DNA from: Chryseobacterium daecheongense
GTDB taxonomy: Bacteria; Bacteroidota; Bacteroidia; Flavobacteriales; Weeksellaceae
Reading direction: 5' to 3'
NCBI RefSeq assembly: GCF_003729955.1
Contig: NZ_RJTX01000002.1
Location: 744,001-808,000, forward strand
Length of the DNA: 64,000 nt
In this document: piece by piece, positions 18,195 to 25,961 of the stretch
Position numbering within the stretch: position 1 is the first letter of the stretch
Layout of the letters: the number at the start of each line of letters is the position of its first letter
The notes under the pieces: generated by a model
What the model saw: only the letters and a program-made list of their open reading frames with translations
Database searches by the model: none
What the model was told of the DNA's origin: nothing
Program-made: the position numbers and the translations under genes

Positions 18195-18965
18195 ATGTTG
18201 AACTCTGAAGAATTGAAAAGCTTTTTGAATGAAAAAGCTGATCAATACAATAATGCAGATTTTATAGAAAATGATCCGGTGCAGATTCCGCATCGCTTTT
18301 CTATACAGCAGGATATAGAAATTGCAGGATTTTTGGCAGCAACCATTTCCTGGGGAAACAGAAAATCAATTATCAAATCAGCAGAGAAAATGCTGGATCT
18401 GATGGGGAATTCACCCTATGATTTTGTATTGAATTACTCTGAGAAAGACTTAGCCTCTATTCAGGATAAAAGTATTCACCGGACATTTAACGGGCAGGAT
18501 TTTACTTATTTTATCAGACAGTTCAATAGAATTTATAAGAATCATGGAAGTCTGGAGGATTTATTTAAGGTTGAAAAACCAGAAATCAACTTCTATCATT
18601 CTATTGAACGCTTCAGGAAGCAATTTTTAGAGTTGGAAAAACATAGAAGCCATAAGCATGTAAGTTCACCGTATAAAAATTCTTCAGCCAAAAGAATCAT
18701 TATGTTTCTGCGTTGGATGATCCGTAAAGATCAGCGTGGCGTAGATTTTGGAATCTGGAAGAATATCGATCAGAAATACCTGTCGATTCCTTTGGATGTA
18801 CATACCGGAAATATTTCAAGAAAGCTGGGATTGATTTCCAGAACGCAGAATGACTGGAAAACAGTAGAAGAATTGGATATTGCCATTAGAAAATTTGATG
18901 ATCAGGATCCGGCAAAATATGATTTTGCCTTGTTTGGATTAGGGGTTACTAAAGAACTGTTATAA
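18195..18965 (+). CDS. TIGR02757 family protein
   Basis: This is a 256-aa soluble protein of the TIGR02757 family, common in Bacteroidota and uncharacterised. Recognisable stretches are IEIAGFLAATISWGNRKSIIKSA, FNGQDFTYFIRQF and RWMIRKDQRGVDFGIW, with a conserved IPLDVHTGN. It lies 7 bp after rnz, and a DUF1003-like gene starts 8 bp later, so the three are one transcript. The link to a tRNA nuclease gives no clear function. Confidence 0.88.
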   Translation: MLNSEELKSFLNEKADQYNNADFIENDPVQIPHRFSIQQDIEIAGFLAATISWGNRKSIIKSAEKMLDLMGNSPYDFVLNYSEKDLASIQDKSIHRTFNGQDFTYFIRQFNRIYKNHGSLEDLFKVEKPEINFYHSIERFRKQFLELEKHRSHKHVSSPYKNSSAKRIIMFLRWMIRKDQRGVDFGIWKNIDQKYLSIPLDVHTGNISRKLGLISRTQNDWKTVEELDIAIRKFDDQDPAKYDFALFGLGVTKELL

Positions 18966-18973
18966 AATTAAGA

Positions 18974-19507
18974 ATGATGAAAACAGATAATGAAAAAATA
19001 GAAACTTTAGAGAAAATTGCCAACGGAATAACTTGGTGGATCGGGTCTATTCCTTCTCTTATTGCCCATACCTTATTTTTTATTATTTCGTTTCTGCTTC
19101 CTTTGCTGGGAATCGTGGAGTTCGATAAAATGCTTTTAATCCTCACCACAGTGGTTTCACTGGAAGCTATTTATCTGGCTATTTTTATTCAGATGTCAGT
19201 AAACAGGAGTCATGAAAAAATTGAAGATATCCAGGAAGATATTGAAGATATCCAGGAAGACATCGAAGAAATCAGTGAAGATATCGAGGAGATCAGCGAA
19301 GATATTGAAGAAATTAATGAAGATATTGAAGATATCCAGGAAGATATCGAAGAGATCAATGATGAGGAAGATGATGAAAACCATAGTGAAAGAGCGAAAA
19401 ATGTGATGCTAAAGAGCAATGTGAGCTCCAATAAAAACGAGATCAAAGCATTAAAAGATAAAATTCAGGAGCTTCAGGATAAAATTGATGAACTGAAAAA
19501 AGATTAG
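18974..19507 (+). CDS. DUF1003-like membrane protein with seven heptad repeats
   Basis: This is a 177-aa protein. Residues 1-20 are charged and two hydrophobic helices follow (about 23-48 and 52-73). The second ends in SLEAIYLAIFIQMSVNRS, which resembles the DUF1003 core. Residues 83-131 are seven near-identical heptads of the type IEDIQED, IEEISED and IEEINED, then a polar linker and a second coiled coil (about 155-177). The result is a membrane-anchored acidic coiled coil facing the cytoplasm. A start at the second Met (18977) is equally possible. Function unknown. Confidence 0.78.
   Translation: MMKTDNEKIETLEKIANGITWWIGSIPSLIAHTLFFIISFLLPLLGIVEFDKMLLILTTVVSLEAIYLAIFIQMSVNRSHEKIEDIQEDIEDIQEDIEEISEDIEEISEDIEEINEDIEDIQEDIEEINDEEDDENHSERAKNVMLKSNVSSNKNEIKALKDKIQELQDKIDELKKD
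19220..19366 (+). repeat. Seven tandem 21-bp repeats inside the DUF1003-like gene
   Basis: The 21-bp unit starts ATTGAAGATATCCAGGAAGA and is repeated seven times in frame with third-base differences. Each unit encodes one heptad. It is a coding repeat, not a CRISPR: there are no spacers. Repeat number could vary between strains. Confidence 0.9.
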
Positions 19508-19720
19508 TTTCGGTTCTGAAATTCAATGTTTTATATTTTTTTTAATTATTTAATATTGGGGAAATTTTCTAGATTTATGAAGTATTTCAAATAATTTATT
19601 GGCTAAAATTCAACATTGTTTGATTTAATTTGCTGGATAATCAAAAAATCACGATGTTTTATCTGATATTACTTTATTGTCTCATTTCTAAAAAATATAA
19701 CATCATATGTTTATTTTTGC

Positions 19721-19728
19721 TATTTTTG
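19721..19728 (+). promoter_or_regulatory. -7 element of choice-of-anchor L paralog 1
   Basis: TATTTTTG matches TAnnTTTG. The ATG lies 17 bp after its last base, the same distance as in the two following paralogs. Confidence 0.6.
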
Positions 19729-19744
19729 AATAAACAATGATAAA

Positions 19745-22090
19745 ATGTTACATTATAGGTTAGAAAAATACTTTTTATTTTTAGTATTACTATTAGTTTC
19801 AACGTCTGTGTTTTCTCAAACTAAGCAAAGAAAACCGCAAAGAGAGAAGATGAGTACGGAGAGTATGAAAGCAGGAGCATTTATAGATGTGAATGCTGCT
19901 TCTTATACGCCTTCCGGCTATACACCCACTCAACTTGTAAGAGATGTGCTGATCACGGGAGGAAGTACTTGTACAGTACCTAATGTGAGCAATGTTACAG
20001 TATCTCCTAACCAGCCGGTTACAGATGCTAACAGAGTTTGGGGATATTTTCATAGAGGAACTACCAATTTTCCTTTTAAAGATGGTATTATTCTGGTAAC
20101 AGGTGCAGCTAACAAGGCTGGGAATGCTTTCGAAGTCAATACTTTGAGTGATAGTCCGGGAACAGGGAGTGATGCCGATTTAGTGGCTGCTATTAACCCA
20201 TTAGCGGGACTTCATGATGCTGTTGCGCTGGAATTTGATTTCGTACCGAACAGTAACCAGGTTAAATTCAATTATTTATTTGCTTCGGAAGAGTATACTT
20301 CCAGTTTCCCATGCGGGAATTTTTCCGATGGTTTTGCCTTATTATTGAAAAAAGTAGGAGATCCTACCTATACCAATATGGCTATTTTACCAGGTGGGGC
20401 AGGACCTGTTAGTGTTACTAACATAGTACCGTCCAATTATACTTGCGGACCAATTAACGCACAGTATTTTGCAGGACAGAATACTGCTAACATTGAAACG
20501 AACTTCAACGGGAGAACAATTCCTTTAACAGCTGTTGCCGATGTAATTCCAGGGCAAACTTATCATTTCAAAATGGTATTGGCAGATGCTTCAGACTCAA
20601 GTTATAATTCTGCGGTATTTATTGAAGGAGGTTCATTTGATATAGGTATTAAAATTGTTGATGAAAATGGAGTTGTACTACCGGATACCATTAATATGTG
20701 TGATAATACACCTAAAATATTGAAAGCTCAGGTGGGCACTGTTGCAGGGATGACTTTCCAGTGGTATAAGGACGGAGTTTTGATTCCGGGAGCTACCAAT
20801 CCGATTTATACAGCTACACAACCTGGTGTATATGAAGTAAAAGTAATGGTTCCGGGAAATCAGTGTCCGGGAACAGCTAAAATCACTATTATTGGTGGAA
20901 CTACACCCGCAGCGCAGAATGCTTCATTAAAACTTTGTACTACGCCAACAGTTACCAACTTTAATTTGAATGATGCTATTCCTTCCATCACAACGACTCA
21001 AGGAGCTGTGATCAAGTTCTATGCAAACCAGGCAGATGCAACGGCACAGAATAATAACTTTATTACTAACCCTACAAGTTATAACGGAAACGATGGACAA
21101 GTGCTTTATGTGTTGGTTTCTAATGGAGGATTCTGTAGCAAAATAGTTACATTAACCTTAATAAAAGAGGCTACACCTGTTGCTCAGGTTGCTGCTTCTA
21201 AAATGAAAATATGTTTGGGGGAATCTGTAATCCTAACGGCTTCAGGAGGTTCAACTTATCAGTGGAATAATACAACAACTTCGGGAGCAACACAAACCTT
21301 AAGCCCAACTCAAACCACTACGTATACAGTATACGCAATCGGAGCAAAAGGATGTAAATCTTTACAACCTGCAACAATAACAATAGAAGTAGTTCCTGCA
21401 ATCACTTCCGGATTGAAAGGGGGAATGATCTGTATCGGTGACAAAATTACGCTAGATGCAGGAGCGGGACCAAATTATACTTATCTATGGAATAACGGAG
21501 CAACAACTCAGACAATTATCGCAGATGAAGCAGGACCTTATACTGTTACGATCAGCAACGGAGTTTGTAGCAAAGATTTTACCACTCAGGTGATCCAGGC
21601 TATTGTTCCTGAAATTACCAACGTAGACTATAATGAGAATGGGACTCTTACGATTACGGCAGTAAGTAACGGACCAATGGAATATTCTGTAGACAATGGC
21701 TTAACTTGGCAGTCTTCAAATGTATTCACCAACATTCCTAAGAATAAATTCATTCCTATCAGAGTACGAGTGAAAACTACCACTTGTGTGGGGATGTTAG
21801 ATTACTTTACGTTTGTAGTGAAAAATGTAATTACACCTAATGGAGATAATGTAAACGATATTATTGATTTCAGAGAAGTGATCAACTATAAAGAATTTAA
21901 AGCTACTATATTTGACCGTTATGGAAAAGCGGTTTACGTAGCAGAGAAAGTTAGACCATACTGGGATGGCTATTTCCAGGGTAAAAAACTTCCTACAGCA
22001 TCTTATTGGTATCAAATCTCTTATGAAGACCCAGCCAATAAAGTTACAGCAGTAAAAACAGGATGGATATTATTAAAAAATATTGAATAA
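19745..22090 (+). CDS. Choice-of-anchor L protein, T9SS type B, paralog 1
   Basis: This is a 781-aa secreted protein. A signal peptide (about 1-25, ending SVFSQ) is followed by a conserved MKAGAFIDVN segment and a choice-of-anchor L domain to about residue 300, with the FNYLFASEEY landmark. Ig-like or PKD-like modules follow (QWYKDGVLIPGA, then CLGESVILTASGG and others). The last 90 residues are a gliding-motility-type (type B) T9SS domain: NVITPNGDNVNDII, FDRYGKAVY, LPTASYWYQI. It should be a surface or released adhesin-like protein. Gliding genes themselves are not in the window. It is the first of three tandem paralogs. Confidence 0.88.
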   Translation: MLHYRLEKYFLFLVLLLVSTSVFSQTKQRKPQREKMSTESMKAGAFIDVNAASYTPSGYTPTQLVRDVLITGGSTCTVPNVSNVTVSPNQPVTDANRVWGYFHRGTTNFPFKDGIILVTGAANKAGNAFEVNTLSDSPGTGSDADLVAAINPLAGLHDAVALEFDFVPNSNQVKFNYLFASEEYTSSFPCGNFSDGFALLLKKVGDPTYTNMAILPGGAGPVSVTNIVPSNYTCGPINAQYFAGQNTANIETNFNGRTIPLTAVADVIPGQTYHFKMVLADASDSSYNSAVFIEGGSFDIGIKIVDENGVVLPDTINMCDNTPKILKAQVGTVAGMTFQWYKDGVLIPGATNPIYTATQPGVYEVKVMVPGNQCPGTAKITIIGGTTPAAQNASLKLCTTPTVTNFNLNDAIPSITTTQGAVIKFYANQADATAQNNNFITNPTSYNGNDGQVLYVLVSNGGFCSKIVTLTLIKEATPVAQVAASKMKICLGESVILTASGGSTYQWNNTTTSGATQTLSPTQTTTYTVYAIGAKGCKSLQPATITIEVVPAITSGLKGGMICIGDKITLDAGAGPNYTYLWNNGATTQTIIADEAGPYTVTISNGVCSKDFTTQVIQAIVPEITNVDYNENGTLTITAVSNGPMEYSVDNGLTWQSSNVFTNIPKNKFIPIRVRVKTTTCVGMLDYFTFVVKNVITPNGDNVNDIIDFREVINYKEFKATIFDRYGKAVYVAEKVRPYWDGYFQGKKLPTASYWYQISYEDPANKVTAVKTGWILLKNIE

Positions 22091-22113
22091 TATAAATTTT
22101 AACAGATATTTTG

Positions 22114-22140
22114 AAAGGCTAACAATTTGTTAGCCTTTTT
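22114..22140 (+). terminator. Terminator of paralog 1
   Basis: The stem AAAGGCTAACAA with its complement is followed by TTTTT. Confidence 0.85.
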
Positions 22141-22238
22141 TATGTTTTTATAAAATAGATTTGATATTTGAAAATAGATAAGTTTATATGAGTAACAATA
22201 CAATTTGTCTTGAAGTGAATTTCAATCAAAAAAAATAG

Positions 22239-22246
22239 TATTTTTG
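22239..22246 (+). promoter_or_regulatory. -7 element of choice-of-anchor L paralog 2
   Basis: TATTTTTG is a full match to TAnnTTTG and ends 17 bp before the ATG. Confidence 0.6.
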
Positions 22247-22262
22247 TTTAAAATAATATAAA

Positions 22263-25200
22263 ATGTTAAATTGTAGGACAAGAAGCTTATTTTTGGCTTT
22301 CTTTTTAGTTCTTATAGGTAACTTTACTTTTTCCCAAAGTAGAGGTAAAACCGTAACTACCCAAAAAGCGAGTGCCCAAACTATGAAAGCGGGAGCTTTT
22401 ATAGATGTTAATACTCCTGGTTATCCTGAATCAAGCTACGGTATCACCCAATTAATAAAAGATGTTCTAATCAATGGAGGTTCTACATGTTCCAGTGCCA
22501 ATGTAAGCAATGTTGTAGTCTCCCCCAACTTATCTCCGAGTGATCAAAATCGTACCTGGGGATATTTCAATAGAGGAACTACCAATTTCCCGTTTGCCAA
22601 AGGGATCATACTTACTACAGGGCATGCAAGAAAAGCAGGTAACACTTTTCAGTCTCCCCAACTGGGAGATGTTTTTGGCCACATAGGAGACCCTGATTTG
22701 GCAGCCGCTCTGGGAGTTAACAACAATTCACTGAATGATGCTACTTATATAGAATTCGACTTTGTACCTACTTCTACGGAAGTTAAGTTCAGATATTTAT
22801 TTGCTTCGGAAGAATATGAAGGAAACTTTCCTTGTACAATTACAGATGGATTTGCGTTGCTATTGAAAAAAGTAGGTGATCCTACTTATACCAATCTTGC
22901 TGTACTTCCCGGAGGAGCAGGACCTGTAAGTGTAACAAATATAGTTCCTGCGACATATGTTTGCGGACCTAAAAATGCAGCGTATTTTGGTGGGCAGAAC
23001 ACAGCTAATATAGAAACCAATTTCAGTGGGCGCACCATACCATTGACGGCGCAGGCTACTGTAATTCCGGGACAGACCTACCATTTCAAAATGGTTTTGG
23101 CGGATTATGATGACTCCAATTATGATTCCGGGGTTTTCCTGGAAGCCGGATCATTTGATATTGGGGTTCAGATTTTAAACTCCGCGGGGGTGGCGCTTCC
23201 GTCATCAATTAATGTTTGTGATAATCAGCCACAGACGTTTACGGCATCTGCACAAATTCCGAATGCTACTTATCAGTGGCTCTTTAATAACAATCCTATT
23301 CCGGGAGCCAACTCCATAAGTTATACAGCTACACAACCCGGTTTATATACAGTTCAGGTTTTCATTCCTGGGAATACATGTCCGGGAACAGCAAGTATAA
23401 CTATAGTGGGAGGAACTTCTCCCACAGTACAGGATGCTACATTAACGAGTTGCTATGTTGCAGGAAATGCCACTTTCAACTTAACTACGGCACAGCCTTC
23501 AATCAGTACCACGCCGGGAGCAACGTTCGCATACTATGCCAACCAAAGTGATGCTCAGGCTCAAAATGGAAATACAATTGCAGCTCCTACAGCTTATTCG
23601 AGTCCGGGAGCACAAACAGTATATGTACTTGTTAAAAATGGATTCTGTTCCAAAATAGCTCAACTTCATCTGGTAAAGGCACCTCAGATGACAGCTACTA
23701 TTGCAGCACCGACACCATTAACCTGTACAAATTCTCAGATCACATTAGATGCTTCGGCTTCGGTATATCCTGCAGGCTCCACTTTTAACTGGACCACAAC
23801 AGGAGGAAATATTGTTTCAGGAGGAAATACGCTTAATCCGGTAGTGAATGCAGCCGGAACGTATACTTTAACCATTTCCAATACATATCAACCGGGAAAT
23901 ATAACCTGTACTGCAACTTCAACAGTAACTGTTGTGGGTGACAGTGCACCCCCTACTACAGGGCTTACGGCTACAAAAGTTCTAATTTGTGCCGGAGAAA
24001 CTGTAACATTAACGGCATCCGGTGGGGCAACGTATAACTGGACTTCATTACCGGGTACAGGGAATACCCAAACCGTTACTCCTACAACTACAACTACTTA
24101 TACGGTAACCGCGGTAGGAGCGAATGGCTGTGTTTCTCAAAATCCAGCAACCATTACCATAGAGGTTTCTCAACCTATTACGGTACAAAATGCTTCATTG
24201 CTTAAATGTTATGAGCCGGGAAATATTACCTACGATTTAACTTCAGCTCAACCACAAATTACCACAGCAACAGGAGTAACGTTTACCTACTATGTGAATC
24301 AGGCAGATGCCCTGGCTCAGAATGGAAATACAATTGCAGCTCCAACGACTTATTCAAGCCCGGGAGGACAAACAGTCTATGTATTGGTAAAAAGTGGAGG
24401 CTGTAGTTATGTGGTTTCATTACAGTTATTAAAAACTGCAACAACTACTTTAACGATAGCTGCCCCGCAAACCATAACATGTACAACCACTCAGATTACC
24501 TTGAATGCATCTGCTTCAGTAATTCCTGCCGGATCCACCATCGCCTGGACGACTACGGGAGGAAACATTGTTTCAGGAGCTAATACATTGACACCGGTTG
24601 TGAATACGGGAGGAACATATACTTTAACAGTTCAGAATACTACTCAACCTGGAAATTTAACCTGTACTTATACAGCTACTGTAACCGTAACTGAAGATAA
24701 AGTACTTCCGGTTGCCGGACTTACATCATCACAACCACAGATCTGCGTTGGAGAATCAGTAACATTAACGGCTACAGGAGGAGCTACCTATAACTGGGGT
24801 GGTGGTTTACCTGGTAACGGAAGTACACAAGTGGTATCGCCTACGGTAACAACAACATATACAGTGTTTGCAGTAGGGGCTAACGGGTGTGTATCTGCAA
24901 ACCCAGCTACTGTAACGGTCATAGTTGGTCCTCCAACGGCTACTGTAGCTGCTTCAAAATCTAAAATATGTGCCGGTGAATCTGTTACACTAACGGCTTC
25001 TGGAGGTATTACTTATAATTGGGTCGGATTAACAGGAAATGGAAATACCCAAGTTGTTACTCCTACCACCACGACTACCTATTCAGTGTATGCATTAGGA
25101 GGAAACGGATGTAGTTCCGTAAATCCTGCTACCATTACTATAGAAGTAGTTCCGGCCATCACTTCTACTTTACACGATGTGTATGTTTGTGTCGGGGATT

Positions 25201-25850
25201 CCGGAGTTTTAGATGCAGGAGCAGGACCTGGCTATACTTATTTATGGAGTACAGGAGCAACTACTCAGACAATAACTACAAATGTTGTAGGTACGTATAG
25301 CGTGACAATAAGCAATGGAGTTTGTTCTAAAACTTTCTCTGCTCAGTTGTTGAATCCGGATCTTCCGCAGTTTACGAATGTTGTATACGAGAATCATGTT
25401 CTGACGCTTACGGCTTCTAATCCAACGGGTGGAGTTTTAGAATACTCAATTGACGGTGGTGTAACATGGCAGACATCCAATATTTTCTATAATGTATTGG
25501 ATAATACCAATTATAATATGATGGTAAGAGTAAAAGATGCCAAATGTAGCACTTCATTGAGTTATTACACATTTGTGATCAGTAATGCCATCACTCCAAA
25601 TCAGGACGGTATTAATGAAGGGATTGATTTCTCAGGGATAAGTAACTATAATAATTTTGCGGCTTCTATTTTTGACAGATATGGGGCGGAATTATTTAAA
25701 GCTACAAAATCTGAGCCTGTATGGAGAGGTTCGCTTAAAGGAATAAATCTTCCGACAGCAACGTATTGGTATAGGGTTCAGTGGGAAAATCCTGCTAGTA
25801 AGAAACTCGAGCTTCGTTCGGGCTGGATATTGCTTAAAAACAGAAACTAA
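22263..25850 (+). CDS. Choice-of-anchor L protein, T9SS type B, paralog 2 (expanded)
   Basis: This is a 1195-aa paralog of the genes on each side, with the same front (signal peptide, MKAGAFIDVN, choice-of-anchor L domain to about 302) and the same type B sorting domain at the end (AITPNQDGINEGIDF, FDRYGAELF, LPTATYWYRV). It is longer because its stalk is duplicated. Residues about 390-641 and 642-889 are a tandem repeat with a period of 252 aa, seen by the cysteines at 397 and 649 (CYVAGN, CYEPGN). A third copy of the CAGESVTLTASGG module follows. The cysteine pairs and threonine-rich linkers suggest a rigid extracellular stalk. Confidence 0.88.
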   Translation: MLNCRTRSLFLAFFLVLIGNFTFSQSRGKTVTTQKASAQTMKAGAFIDVNTPGYPESSYGITQLIKDVLINGGSTCSSANVSNVVVSPNLSPSDQNRTWGYFNRGTTNFPFAKGIILTTGHARKAGNTFQSPQLGDVFGHIGDPDLAAALGVNNNSLNDATYIEFDFVPTSTEVKFRYLFASEEYEGNFPCTITDGFALLLKKVGDPTYTNLAVLPGGAGPVSVTNIVPATYVCGPKNAAYFGGQNTANIETNFSGRTIPLTAQATVIPGQTYHFKMVLADYDDSNYDSGVFLEAGSFDIGVQILNSAGVALPSSINVCDNQPQTFTASAQIPNATYQWLFNNNPIPGANSISYTATQPGLYTVQVFIPGNTCPGTASITIVGGTSPTVQDATLTSCYVAGNATFNLTTAQPSISTTPGATFAYYANQSDAQAQNGNTIAAPTAYSSPGAQTVYVLVKNGFCSKIAQLHLVKAPQMTATIAAPTPLTCTNSQITLDASASVYPAGSTFNWTTTGGNIVSGGNTLNPVVNAAGTYTLTISNTYQPGNITCTATSTVTVVGDSAPPTTGLTATKVLICAGETVTLTASGGATYNWTSLPGTGNTQTVTPTTTTTYTVTAVGANGCVSQNPATITIEVSQPITVQNASLLKCYEPGNITYDLTSAQPQITTATGVTFTYYVNQADALAQNGNTIAAPTTYSSPGGQTVYVLVKSGGCSYVVSLQLLKTATTTLTIAAPQTITCTTTQITLNASASVIPAGSTIAWTTTGGNIVSGANTLTPVVNTGGTYTLTVQNTTQPGNLTCTYTATVTVTEDKVLPVAGLTSSQPQICVGESVTLTATGGATYNWGGGLPGNGSTQVVSPTVTTTYTVFAVGANGCVSANPATVTVIVGPPTATVAASKSKICAGESVTLTASGGITYNWVGLTGNGNTQVVTPTTTTTYSVYALGGNGCSSVNPATITIEVVPAITSTLHDVYVCVGDSGVLDAGAGPGYTYLWSTGATTQTITTNVVGTYSVTISNGVCSKTFSAQLLNPDLPQFTNVVYENHVLTLTASNPTGGVLEYSIDGGVTWQTSNIFYNVLDNTNYNMMVRVKDAKCSTSLSYYTFVISNAITPNQDGINEGIDFSGISNYNNFAASIFDRYGAELFKATKSEPVWRGSLKGINLPTATYWYRVQWENPASKKLELRSGWILLKNRN
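23430..24929 (+). repeat. Tandem duplication of a 252-aa (756-bp) stalk unit within paralog 2
   Basis: Unit 1 is about 23430-24185 and unit 2 about 24186-24929, placed from the protein alignment and so only roughly at the edges. Each unit holds three small beta modules in the same order. Confidence 0.7.
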
Positions 25851-25854
25851 ATAT

Positions 25855-25885
25855 AAAGGCGCCTCAACAGGGCGCCTTTCTTTGT
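25855..25885 (+). terminator. Terminator of paralog 2
   Basis: The stem AAAGGCGCC pairs with GGCGCCTTT around TCAACAG, then T-rich sequence. Confidence 0.8.
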
Positions 25886-25937
25886 TTTTCAATCATAAAA
25901 AAAGTTAAATATTAGTGCGATATATTCAAAAAAAATT

Positions 25938-25945
25938 TAAATTTG
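25938..25945 (+). promoter_or_regulatory. -7 element of choice-of-anchor L paralog 3
   Basis: TAAATTTG is a full match to TAnnTTTG and ends 17 bp before the ATG. Confidence 0.6.
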
Positions 25946-25961
25946 TTAAAACAAAAATATT

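Noticed and set aside
19220..19366. Tandem repeat considered as a CRISPR array
   Set aside because: The units are contiguous with no spacers and are in frame within a gene.
19196..19446. Open frames on the minus strand and in frame +2 across the heptad repeat, rich in Ile, Phe, Ser or Lys
   Set aside because: They arise because the 21-bp repeat has no stop in any frame; the membrane-coil gene explains the sequence.
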